Positions 6,383-14,077 of a stretch of DNA of 27,371 nt are shown one piece after another. Each line of letters begins with the position of its first letter. Position 1 is the stretch's first letter. The notes below the pieces were generated by a model that saw only the letters and a list, made by a program, of their open reading frames with translations, made no database searches and was not told the DNA's origin. This DNA comes from MGIIb-P sp963934015. Lineage in GTDB: Archaea; Thermoplasmatota; Poseidoniia; Poseidoniales; Thalassarchaeaceae. Where the stretch lies: assembly GCA_963934015.1 (NCBI GenBank), contig CAWVWT010000027.1, positions 1-27,371 on the forward strand, in the 5' to 3' direction. The translations under genes were made by a program, and so were the position numbers.

Positions 6383-7894
6383 TCAGGCCCCAACACCATA
6401 CAATGATTCAATCTTATCGCGAAGGTAATCAATGAAGGGTTGAGGTGTGGGTGCTTGACCTGTCGCTTCCTCAATCAATTCTGCAGGAGATAGGATGCTT
6501 CCGCGCATGTGAACCTTGTCGCGCATCCACTGGAGAAGGGGTTCGAATTCCCCTCGGGCCCACATTTCTTCCAGTGTTTCTTCATTTTCTAAATCTGCAC
6601 GGGCTGCAACCAAAAGTTGAGCACTGTACAAATTACCCAGTGTATAAGTGGGAAAGTAGCCAAATGCACCCATTGACCAATGGACATCTTGGAGGACCCC
6701 TTGCTTTCGATTAGGGGAACGAATTCCTAGAAATTTCTCATACATGTCATCCCATGCATCAGGTAAATCATCGACATCTAAATCGCCATTGATTAGTTGC
6801 TTTTCAATTTCGTATCGAATCATGATGTGGAGATTATACGTCGCTTCATCTGCCTCAACTCGGATCAAACTTGGTTCAACCAAATTGACACTTCGCCACA
6901 ACATCTCTCCAGTTACACCATCCATATTCTCTGGGAAATGTTCAGCCCAATGGGGAATTGCCCATTCGCTAAAGGTAAGAGAACGCCCCACTTGATTTTC
7001 CCAAAGTCGGCTTTGTGATTCATGAACACCTAGACCGTCTGCATGTCCAGCTGGTTGGAAATCCAAATGCCGTGGCCGACCTTGTTCGTACAAGCCATGG
7101 CCTGTTTCGTGAAGAGAGCCGTAAAGTGAACCAAAAGGCTCTGCCTCATCGTAACGTGTGGTCCAACGGACATCATCTGGATTAGAACCACCACAGAATG
7201 GGTGTGTTGATTTATCGCGGCGGCCCGCATCGAAATCAAAGCCTATCGCCGCTGAAATACCATGCGAGAGTTCGGCCTGAGCAGCCTCTGGCCAATCATT
7301 TGAGGTTACCCAGGACATTTCTGGATCATCACAATCACCGACGGCTGCAATCAAGGGAACAAGTGCTTCACGGAGGCCTGCGAATAAGGGGTCTACTTGA
7401 GCGACGCATAGGCCTGATTCGTAAATGTCGAGAAGTGCGTCATATGGGTTGTCTTCGTATCCTAGATACCCTGCAAGTTCGCGATTCAGTTCAATCATCT
7501 CTGCAAGGTCATCCCTGAAGATAGAGAAATCGTCTTTCGCACGAGCTTCTGTCCATGAAACAATGGATTTAGATTTGTGTCGAGCGAATCGTTCAACAAA
7601 ATCCACCGGTTTCTTTGTTGCCTTGTCGTAGGCATCTCTAATCAATCGAAGGTTGCCGGCGGAAACCTCGTCATCTGGCCCTTCGGCTTCCGCTGCATCC
7701 AATACTTCACCCATGGTAGGTTCAACCATCATCGAATGACTGGTTCGCGATAACCAAGCCATTTGTTCAGCGCGTAATGGTGCTGCCTTGGGCGGCATCA
7801 TGACTTCTTGATCCCATCCAAGGAGGCCCTGAATTTGACCAACTGTTTCAATCTCTTTAATCCGCGACATCAGTGTTGCGTATGCTTCACCCAT
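6383..7894 (-). CDS. M32 family metallocarboxypeptidase (carboxypeptidase Taq-like)
   Basis: A zinc carboxypeptidase that removes C-terminal residues from peptides in the cytoplasm. At 503 residues it has the normal family length. The metal site is HETGH at residues 262-266, followed by the family-specific GVHESQSRLWEN motif containing the third ligand, and an early LGWDQEVMMPP segment typical of M32. The mostly helical composition fits the family. Its start is 67 nt after the stop of the NikR-like regulator on the same strand, and a propeller gene follows after 39 nt, so the three may form one transcription unit. It fits a peptide-consuming heterotroph. Identity is very secure. Confidence 0.95.
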   Translation of the reverse strand: MGEAYATLMSRIKEIETVGQIQGLLGWDQEVMMPPKAAPLRAEQMAWLSRTSHSMMVEPTMGEVLDAAEAEGPDDEVSAGNLRLIRDAYDKATKKPVDFVERFARHKSKSIVSWTEARAKDDFSIFRDDLAEMIELNRELAGYLGYEDNPYDALLDIYESGLCVAQVDPLFAGLREALVPLIAAVGDCDDPEMSWVTSNDWPEAAQAELSHGISAAIGFDFDAGRRDKSTHPFCGGSNPDDVRWTTRYDEAEPFGSLYGSLHETGHGLYEQGRPRHLDFQPAGHADGLGVHESQSRLWENQVGRSLTFSEWAIPHWAEHFPENMDGVTGEMLWRSVNLVEPSLIRVEADEATYNLHIMIRYEIEKQLINGDLDVDDLPDAWDDMYEKFLGIRSPNRKQGVLQDVHWSMGAFGYFPTYTLGNLYSAQLLVAARADLENEETLEEMWARGEFEPLLQWMRDKVHMRGSILSPAELIEEATGQAPTPQPFIDYLRDKIESLYGVGA

Positions 7895-7961
7895 GGGTGC
7901 CTCTGGGCGGGCCCCATCCTCAAACCCACCGATTGGTGAATCAGCGATTTATGAATGTGGT

Positions 7962-8387
7962 TCAGCAGCAGCCGCTTGAACGCATAGGGGCTGCGATAAA
8001 CTCCACTCGATCAATATCTTGCGTATTTTTGAGTGATTCTACGATTGTTCGAATCATTTTTGCTTTACCATTCAGTTGCATTGTATCTACACAGGTATGA
8101 CTCTCTGTGAGGCAATTGTGGTGATATGAATTGACAGTGATTGAGTGTGTGTGCCGTAATTCCATCAGCTTATTCTCCACACCATGTTGGTAATAGATAA
8201 CCATCGTACCTTCGACTTTCTCATTCCCATCCATGGTATTGAGGTCCCCTCGACGGGTTACTTCAGAGAAATGAATCGTCGCGTCTCGAAGGAACATGCT
8301 TCGATTCTTGTATCCGGATTCAAGGATAATTCTGTCTAAATCTTCTGCGAATTCTTTGTCGGTACTAAATGAAAATACTCGGCTCAT
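7962..8387 (-). CDS. NikR-like metal-responsive ribbon-helix-helix regulator
   Basis: A 141-residue regulator. Residues 1-45 form a ribbon-helix-helix domain (RVFSFSTDKEFAEDLDRIIL, then a turn and a second helix NRSMFLRDATIHF). The C-terminal half follows the NikR/ACT-like plan with clustered possible metal ligands: His79, His81, His89, His90, Cys92, His97 and Cys99, then QLNGKAKMIRTIVESL. The ligand spacing differs from E. coli NikR, so the metal cannot be named. Two cysteines end the protein. It is divergent from a ZIP-type transporter with 62 bp between starts and a palindrome over the shared promoter region, suggesting it controls that transporter and itself. Confidence 0.85.
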   Translation of the reverse strand: MSRVFSFSTDKEFAEDLDRIILESGYKNRSMFLRDATIHFSEVTRRGDLNTMDGNEKVEGTMVIYYQHGVENKLMELRHTHSITVNSYHHNCLTESHTCVDTMQLNGKAKMIRTIVESLKNTQDIDRVEFIAAPMRSSGCC

Positions 8388-8449
8388 AATTTGTTCACCA
8401 GACCCAGATTAATAACATTTTTTAAATATGTATTAACGAACGGCGGGAC
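8388..8449. promoter_or_regulatory. Divergent promoter with palindromic operator candidate
   Basis: The 62-bp gap holds TTAATAACAT (8409-8418) and ATGTATTAA (8428-8436), an almost perfect inverted repeat, with an outer GTTC (8394-8397) and GAAC (8437-8440) pair. The likely TATA boxes, TTTTTAAATA (~8418-8428) for the transporter and TTATTAAT on the minus strand (~8408-8415) for the regulator, overlap the palindrome. Both are ~25 nt from their start codons. Binding here would block both genes. Confidence 0.55.
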
Positions 8450-9565
8450 ATGGACGCAACCCTAATTGCATTTGCAGCAGCGACACTAATCATTGGCCTA
8501 GTATGCGGTTTAGTACCGATATTTTCTGGGATTAAAGACGACAAAAATAGGTTGAAACAACTGACTGGGATTGCTGCTGGAATTATTATTGCCTCAGCGA
8601 TGTTGGTTGTGATTCCGGAAGGATACGAATTGGCCATGACCGATGAACATGGCACAGACGATGCATTGGCAGGGTCTGTGGCATTGGTCATTCTCGAAGT
8701 TGACCATGGAGACATCAATGCAACTGAAGGTATTGAAGAAATTGAAGCGTTGATTGGAGGACATGGTGATGGGCATGATGATGAAGAGGATGGACATGAT
8801 GATCATGGACACGAGTCAGAGGCCAGTTTGTCAGATTCTATCGGAGCAGTCATTGAAGAAGTTGAAGATGGTGACATCAATGCCACAACCGGAATCGAAG
8901 AAATTGAAGAGTTGATTTCTACTCACGGACACGCAGAAGAATCCCATGATGACCACGCAAGTGGATTATTGATGGGTGGTGCAATTATGGCCGGCTTCCT
9001 GCTGATGTTTATTCTCGAGGGTTCAGGTATCGGTCACGCCGTCCATGAAGAGCACCATGATCATGAACATGGCCACGGCCACGGCCACGTGCATCACGCA
9101 GCTGCTGGTGGATTGCTGGTGTTTGGACTCACATTGCATGCGGCCACCGATGGAGTTGCCATTGGTGCGGCTTCGGCAACTGGGGATTTTGCTTTGAGTA
9201 TGACCGTATTGCTTGCAGTCTTAATCCACAAGGGGCCCGCAGCATTCAGTTTGGGTGTATTCTCTATGCATGAGAGAGAAGAGCGGAAGGACTCTATTCG
9301 AGATGTTGCCATCTTTGCGTTGTCAACACCGATCATGATTATCATCTCTGGTCTTGCACTTGAAGGACTTGAAACACACATGATTGGACTTGCAATGCTA
9401 TTCTCAGCAGGAACGTTCCTGTATGTGGCAACTGTCGATACTCTCCCTGATATCCACAATCCGGAAACAGGAAGGAAAGCGATGGTTCACCTTCTGATTG
9501 GGGTTGCAATCCTTGTTGTTCTACTTGTTGCTGCAAACTCATTGGGATTGGGTCATTCGCATTGA
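8450..9565 (+). CDS. ZIP family metal transporter, ZIP9-like, with His-rich duplicated domain
   Basis: An eight-helix-type ZIP transporter that would move zinc or a similar divalent metal into the cytoplasm. The metal path is marked by LTLHAATDGVAIGAAS near residues 225-240 and VLIHKGPAAFSLG near 258-270. The HAA-DGVA and HK-PAAF patterns resemble eukaryotic ZIP9 more than ZupT. Between helices 2 and 3 is a long His/Asp/Glu-rich loop (~80-175) with two copies of a GDINAT-GIEEIE motif (near 82-100 and 137-157), each followed by a His-rich tail, and a second His-rich run near 203-222. These loops probably sense or buffer metal. A NikR-like gene is divergent. Confidence 0.92.
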   Translation: MDATLIAFAAATLIIGLVCGLVPIFSGIKDDKNRLKQLTGIAAGIIIASAMLVVIPEGYELAMTDEHGTDDALAGSVALVILEVDHGDINATEGIEEIEALIGGHGDGHDDEEDGHDDHGHESEASLSDSIGAVIEEVEDGDINATTGIEEIEELISTHGHAEESHDDHASGLLMGGAIMAGFLLMFILEGSGIGHAVHEEHHDHEHGHGHGHVHHAAAGGLLVFGLTLHAATDGVAIGAASATGDFALSMTVLLAVLIHKGPAAFSLGVFSMHEREERKDSIRDVAIFALSTPIMIIISGLALEGLETHMIGLAMLFSAGTFLYVATVDTLPDIHNPETGRKAMVHLLIGVAILVVLLVAANSLGLGHSH

Positions 9566-9601
9566 CGAACCTTGAAGGTCAGATGTGCACGGCCGCAGGC
9601 C

Positions 9602-11479
9602 GTGACAGATGAGGTGTTTGAGGCGGCTCTCTTTGATGAGGGGCCTGCTGAGGAAAAGCGCGAGAAGCGTCAACTCAATGGAGCGATGGGGGCAACCGTT
9701 GCCATCGTTGTTCTTTTTCTGATGCTTGCTGCAACAATCGGAATCCCACACAATCTGATGGGTTCCGATTCATCAAACGATAGCCATTGGCTACCACCTG
9801 TAGAGGAAAGAACCGGTAAACTCTACGACAGCAGCGATGTGTTCAGCCGTGTATCTTGGAATGGAAGTCACAATATCTCAGCAGTCCAGTCGGTATTCGT
9901 CGAGGTACCCGCGATCAACCTGGCCGATGGAGGAGCAGGGGTAACTGGAGATGCTGTTGTTCATCTTGGCCTTTGGTTGCCAGAAATCGAAGGTTGTGAC
10001 TATTCAACAGAAAATGTGACTGAAGAATGCCAAATTCCAGTTATTGCGGAAATTGGACCCTACTATAACGATGGGGATGTTGATGCATTGACGCCCGCCG
10101 ACCGTCTTGGGCGATTCCTGATTGAGAACTTCGTCCCTCACGGATTTGGGGTAGCTCAAGTCTCAGTCTTTGGGACCGGGGAATCCAATCACTGTATGGA
10201 CCTCATGGGGCATGATGAGATGGAGGGTATCAAAGCGGCTGTCGATTGGTTGGGGCAGCAGTCTTGGTCGAACGGGCGAGTAGGGGCGATTGGGAAATCG
10301 TACGATGGTTCCACGCCTTGGAATGCTGCAGCCTCTGGGTCAGAACATTTGGCGACCATTGTGCCGATGTCTGGACTAATCGGTGTCCACGAATTGATGT
10401 GGCGCAATGGAAGTATGGAAGCTCGGGGAGCTATCATGCACAATGGCGTGTATGGTTCATTCGGATTGGATGGGGATTTGGCGGATGCAGAGAACGCCTG
10501 CGAAGGATATGCTGAGGGTTATTACGCAGGTGTCGCGGCCTATCTGTCCGGTGATGATCTGTCATGGACTGGTTCTGATTATTGGGAAGAACGCTATTTC
10601 CTTGACAGGGCTATGGATAATTACAACGGATCCATCTACATCATCCACGGAATGCAAGACTGGAATGTCGACCCACACATGGCCTTTCCAACACACCAAA
10701 TTGCAATAGATCATGGGTTCGAAGTGAAGGGGTTGTATGGCCAATGGACCCACGATTATCCAGATCGGGAAAGTGGACACGATGGCGGAATTGGTTACCC
10801 GTGGTCACTGCGCTGGGATTGGGCTGATGACTTACTTGAGTGGTTTGATTATTACTTGCGAGATGTGGGTCCAAAGCCACGCTTAATCGCTGAAATTCAA
10901 GATGATATGGGTGGGTGGAGGGTGGAGGAAACCTACCCTCCTTTGGATACTGTATGGAATATGACAACCCTAGATCAATGTGAAATTATTTCAGGGAGTG
11001 ACACGGTGACTTCAGTAAGCACAACCACACTAGATTGTGGAACCATGACTGAAGACTTCCGCATCGTTGGGATGCCTACATTGCATATTGGTGCACGGAT
11101 ATCAATCGCACCGCTTGCAACAAGTGGGCATCTCTTTGTTGAAATGCAACGCGGCAGCGATGGGGCACACTTGGGGCACGCTGTAATGGATTTAAGATTC
11201 GCAGATGGTGGTAAAGAGGGGAGGGTCTTGCTTCCTGGAGAAACTGTCCTTGCACAAATGGAATTCTTTGCAATGGATGTCATCGTTCCAGCCGGTGATA
11301 GCTTGGTTCTTGTCATCACGCAAACAGGTGAAGACTACATACCCAGCCCAGTGAGTACACTACCAGTCACTGTTTTCCTCGATGATCGAAGTACACTCTC
11401 CCTCTCAACAGTCACGCGCACGTGCGAGGACCTGTTCCTACCACCGATGCAAGAAGAACACCCAATGTGTGTTGGGTGA
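9602..11479 (+). CDS. Membrane-anchored X-Pro dipeptidyl-peptidase/CocE-type (S15) hydrolase
   Basis: An alpha/beta-hydrolase of the CocE/NonD/X-Pro dipeptidyl-peptidase group, expected to cleave peptides or esters outside the cell. From GTG 9602 the order is a short charged tail, one membrane helix (about residues 30-50, GATVAIVVLFLMLAATIGI), the hydrolase domain, and a C-terminal jelly-roll domain of S15 type. The catalytic triad is probably Ser233 in GKSYDG, Asp353 in HGMQDWNVD and His384 in QWTHDYP. An upstream TTG at 9572 would add ten residues; GTG 9602 gives a more natural beginning. Substrate is not deducible. It fits the protein-degrading lifestyle suggested by the M32 peptidase. Confidence 0.9.
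   Translation: MTDEVFEAALFDEGPAEEKREKRQLNGAMGATVAIVVLFLMLAATIGIPHNLMGSDSSNDSHWLPPVEERTGKLYDSSDVFSRVSWNGSHNISAVQSVFVEVPAINLADGGAGVTGDAVVHLGLWLPEIEGCDYSTENVTEECQIPVIAEIGPYYNDGDVDALTPADRLGRFLIENFVPHGFGVAQVSVFGTGESNHCMDLMGHDEMEGIKAAVDWLGQQSWSNGRVGAIGKSYDGSTPWNAAASGSEHLATIVPMSGLIGVHELMWRNGSMEARGAIMHNGVYGSFGLDGDLADAENACEGYAEGYYAGVAAYLSGDDLSWTGSDYWEERYFLDRAMDNYNGSIYIIHGMQDWNVDPHMAFPTHQIAIDHGFEVKGLYGQWTHDYPDRESGHDGGIGYPWSLRWDWADDLLEWFDYYLRDVGPKPRLIAEIQDDMGGWRVEETYPPLDTVWNMTTLDQCEIISGSDTVTSVSTTTLDCGTMTEDFRIVGMPTLHIGARISIAPLATSGHLFVEMQRGSDGAHLGHAVMDLRFADGGKEGRVLLPGETVLAQMEFFAMDVIVPAGDSLVLVITQTGEDYIPSPVSTLPVTVFLDDRSTLSLSTVTRTCEDLFLPPMQEEHPMCVG
11459..11478 (+). terminator. Hairpin overlapping the stop codon of the S15 hydrolase
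   Basis: CACCCAA and TTGGGTG form a perfect 7-bp stem around a TGTGTG loop. The last two stem bases are the first two bases of the TGA stop. It may help end transcription or stabilise the mRNA 3' end. There is no strong T-run directly after it. Confidence 0.4.
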
Positions 11480-11490
11480 GGTTGGTGGGC

Positions 11491-11527
11491 CTCCGTCCCG
11501 AGGGCGGAAGAACCTTTATTGACGGAG
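11491..11527. terminator. Possible bidirectional terminator between convergent genes
   Basis: CTCCGTC (11491-11497) and GACGGAG (11521-11527) are perfect complements. A nested stem TCCG/CGGA (11492-11508) competes with it. It lies between the convergent stops at 11479 and 11539 and could serve both strands. Confidence 0.4.
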
Positions 11528-11538
11528 ACCCATGATTT

Positions 11539-12117
11539 TCAAATTTCACGAGGGATTGTTGCTCCACGTGGAGTTATCATCCGGAGGGTTTCGATTCGAA
11601 GGAATACGACTGCACCCAATCCTGCCAGAACGACTGATATGATGCCGAATCCAGGGACTGTTTTCGGTTCGTCATCAACGGGTTCAGGGGCTACGTCAGG
11701 TGTTCCTGTTCCCACTGTAATCGTACCACGCATGTCCATCGATACGTGGGGTTCGCACATGTAGTAGAATGTCACATTTTCAGTGAAAGTGTGACTAAAA
11801 TCAACTGTACGATTTGGGGACCCACTGTATACACCGGTTAGTTTGCGATTGTTATCAGTGGCGCCACTGGTCTCAGCAACATTGTGCTCCATAGATTCAT
11901 TTTCCCAAACCCAGCAAACAGTTTCGCCGACGTCGATTGACACTTCGGCTTGATCGAATCCCATGTCCGTGTTGGTGATTCCAATCACTACTGCGCAATC
12001 GTCGTTTTGGTTTTCATCCTGAAGAAGCGGTGGGTCAATCCCTTGGGCTGAAGCTGTTCCCATACTCCCAATCATTAGCAAGCTCATCATCACTGAAGCA
12101 ACTACCATTCTGCTCAT
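11539..12117 (-). CDS. Secreted cupredoxin (plastocyanin-like) with PGF-CTERM-like anchor
   Basis: A small blue copper protein for electron transfer at the cell surface. From ATG 12117 it has a signal peptide (ending near TASAQG, residue ~25), an acidic linker, and a cupredoxin fold with the four expected copper ligands: His in SMEHNV, Cys and His in YYMCEPH, and Met in HVSMDMRG. A Pro/Asp/Glu-rich stretch leads to VPGFGIISVVLAGLGAVVFL, which looks like a PGF-CTERM sorting signal for archaeosortase processing. About 18 residues follow this helix, longer than usual for such signals, so it may simply be a membrane anchor. An in-frame start at 12138 is possible but pushes the signal peptide inward. 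Confidence 0.9.
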   Translation of the reverse strand: MSRMVVASVMMSLLMIGSMGTASAQGIDPPLLQDENQNDDCAVVIGITNTDMGFDQAEVSIDVGETVCWVWENESMEHNVAETSGATDNNRKLTGVYSGSPNRTVDFSHTFTENVTFYYMCEPHVSMDMRGTITVGTGTPDVAPEPVDDEPKTVPGFGIISVVLAGLGAVVFLRIETLRMITPRGATIPREI

Positions 12118-12276
12118 GGTAATCTCTTGCACACTCAAGTACTAAAGGAAGTGTATATCCCCACGGGTGAAAATAAACTTTATTTTCGGGGCTTAATCGG
12201 CCGAATAGATTCATTTTTCGGCATATATTTGGGAAACGTTTTTTGAAATCAATGGATAGGTAGTTTCAGAAAAGAT

Positions 12277-13005
12277 ATGCTCTGGCAAGCGAACATGAGC
12301 CGTGTCGAATTCGGAGACGCCCCTCAATTACACATGCTCCACACCTGTCCCTTTTGCTGGAAAGTTCGGAGTATTGCAGAGCACCTCGCTGTAGATTATC
12401 AGAAGGTGCAAGTCAATCCAATGAAGACAAAGAAAGAATTGAAATTCGCCGGAGAATGGGGGAAAGTTCCCGTATGGACTGAAACTGATGGGGGAATCGT
12501 CGTTGATTCTACACCCATCATGAAGCACATCGATTCTACTTACAATAACGGTAATCTCTGGGCCACTGAAGATGAGGCGCGCCGAGATGAATGGATTGAA
12601 TGGGTTGATACAAAAATGTCGAAGGCGACAATTCCAATCCTCTACGGTGGCCTCTTCTCGGCATTGAAAACCACGACGCGTGTATCCAAATTAGAGACAT
12701 TTGGATTCTTTTCTAAGCGACTCTATGCGTGGGCAGGATTCCCAATCATGTGGGGTATCATCGCAAGAACCAGGGTCAAGAAAGATGGGAGAAAGCCTAA
12801 GCAATTATGGCATGATTTGCTTACCGAATTTACCGATGAATTTAGTGGCGCACCGTTCTTTGGTGGTCAAAATCCAAATTTGGTGGATCTAGCAGCCTTC
12901 GGATACATGCGCTCAATCTCACCGTTCCCACAATTTTCTCAACTTGAAGACCATGTTCAGGGCATTGAATGGTATCGCCGCGTTGAAACAACACTCAAAG
13001 CCTGA
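12277..13005 (+). CDS. Glutathione S-transferase-like protein (mPGES-2-like)
   Basis: A 242-residue protein with an N-terminal thioredoxin/glutaredoxin fold carrying HTCPFCWKVR (CxxC near residues 24-27) and the cis-Pro-type segment GKVPVWTE near 65, then DSTPIMKHID as in GST N-domains. The C-terminal half is helical and ends with FGGQNPNLVDLAAFGYMRSI, a GST C-domain signature. Overall it resembles prostaglandin E synthase 2-type GST-like proteins. It probably performs thiol redox chemistry; the substrate is unknown. Start is either ATG 12277 or ATG 12295. A CATATATTTGG box near 12221-12231 may be its promoter. The cupredoxin is divergent. Confidence 0.82.
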   Translation: MLWQANMSRVEFGDAPQLHMLHTCPFCWKVRSIAEHLAVDYQKVQVNPMKTKKELKFAGEWGKVPVWTETDGGIVVDSTPIMKHIDSTYNNGNLWATEDEARRDEWIEWVDTKMSKATIPILYGGLFSALKTTTRVSKLETFGFFSKRLYAWAGFPIMWGIIARTRVKKDGRKPKQLWHDLLTEFTDEFSGAPFFGGQNPNLVDLAAFGYMRSISPFPQFSQLEDHVQGIEWYRRVETTLKA

Positions 13006-13025
13006 AGCCATTGATTTGGGGGCGA

Positions 13026-13104
13026 AGAACATCGACAAAGATGAGTTGATGTGACATCCAACTTATCTGTGAAGCAATTTGGAGCGGAGGATTGTCGATG
13101 TTCT
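13026..13104. other. 13-bp inverted repeat with nested hairpin
   Basis: AGAACATCGACAA (13026-13038) and TTGTCGATGTTCT (13092-13104) are perfect complements 53 bp apart. Between them GTTGATGT-G-ACATCCAAC can form another bulged hairpin. It lies 21 nt past the stop of the GST-like gene, in the 217-bp gap before a convergent gene. It could be a terminator, a small RNA or a mobile-element remnant. A short overlapping reading frame (13051-13251) looks spurious. Confidence 0.5.
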
Positions 13105-13222
13105 CTGCCAAACAGTGAACGGTTCTGTATAGACTATAATGTTCAGCCTAAAAAGCGTCATTATTCATCCATAAATGCATATTTTATGCAACTTCCGGAA
13201 GTTTTCTACCATAAACTGGAAA

Positions 13223-14077
13223 TTATTCTTGTTTCATCAGAGATAATGTAAGCAGAAATGCAATCAATCCAAAACCACACGATACATAGAAATGGCCCAT
13301 CGAAAAGAATGCTGTCACAGTTGCTGTTCGGATCAAACCAGTATTCTTACTTTTGATCCCGATGGCCGTAATGCCTAGCGTAATTATGCTTAATCCGATG
13401 AATCCTGTGCCGAACATGTCGTACATCGCGGCTGCCGTTTGATCATAGGGTTGAGTGCTGTTCTCTCGTTGCGATTTGCTCAAGTCAATCCAATGACCGG
13501 CAACTGACAATTCTTGTCCAGCCTCAAATTCCACTTCACTAGGCCATTCAAAGACCAAATGGGTGAAGCCGATGGGTTCGAAGCCAGCAGGGGAGTTGAG
13601 TAAAATGAGATTGGTGTATCTGTCACCTTCTGGCGAAGCAATGTCAAGTGTCAATTGCCCCGGGTCTAACCCCTTCAGTTGGAAACTGCCATTTTCAGAA
13701 GTATTCGCGTAAACATTCCGCCGATAAGCAAGATGCCCTTCAAGGGTGTAATTTGCCAGAGGTTGTCCCTCTTCATCAAGGATAACGCCCGTGAGGATTG
13801 CGGATTCATTGGGGGCACCCACAGATTGAGTGAAAATCAATTGTCGGTGTGTATACATCCCCGTATCTCCATCGAGATAATCTATTCCAACATAGAACCC
13901 AGCTGTGGCCGCCAATATTGCGAGAAGGGCGGCAAACATTGCGCGAGGAGGGAGTGGGGCCTGGCTAGGAAGCATGAGTGTCGCCCCTGAATTTTGGAAC
14001 ACAGTTGTGTCTTCAGGGGGTAGTCCTTGCAATACCTGGTCTTCGGCCACAATCGGGGGGTATTCGCTTTCTCTCAA
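13223..14077 (-). CDS. Membrane protein with carboxypeptidase-regulatory-like beta-sandwich
   Basis: A 284-residue protein. An N-terminal ~45-residue tail is followed by a membrane helix (ALLAILAATAGFYVGIDYL). Residues ~90-150 form an extracellular beta-sandwich of the carboxypeptidase regulatory-like type (TGVILDEEGQPLANYTL, then GSFQLKGLDPGQLTLDI). Near the C-terminus are two more hydrophobic segments (~220-243 and ~252-280). The start codon is TTG at 14077, overlapping the mutY stop by four bases (TTGA), so translation is coupled to mutY. The domain usually serves adhesion or scaffolding; the function here is unknown, and its link to DNA repair is probably only genomic. Confidence 0.72.
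   Translation of the reverse strand: MRESEYPPIVAEDQVLQGLPPEDTTVFQNSGATLMLPSQAPLPPRAMFAALLAILAATAGFYVGIDYLDGDTGMYTHRQLIFTQSVGAPNESAILTGVILDEEGQPLANYTLEGHLAYRRNVYANTSENGSFQLKGLDPGQLTLDIASPEGDRYTNLILLNSPAGFEPIGFTHLVFEWPSEVEFEAGQELSVAGHWIDLSKSQRENSTQPYDQTAAAMYDMFGTGFIGLSIITLGITAIGIKSKNTGLIRTATVTAFFSMGHFYVSCGFGLIAFLLTLSLMKQE

Noticed and set aside
7198..7518. 106-codon plus-strand frame inside the M32 gene
   Set aside because: Antisense shadow of a well-supported peptidase gene with Arg/His-rich composition.
13051..13251. 66-codon open frame on the plus strand
   Set aside because: It crosses the inverted repeat and overlaps the 3' end of the convergent membrane protein gene; no hydrophobic or domain pattern.
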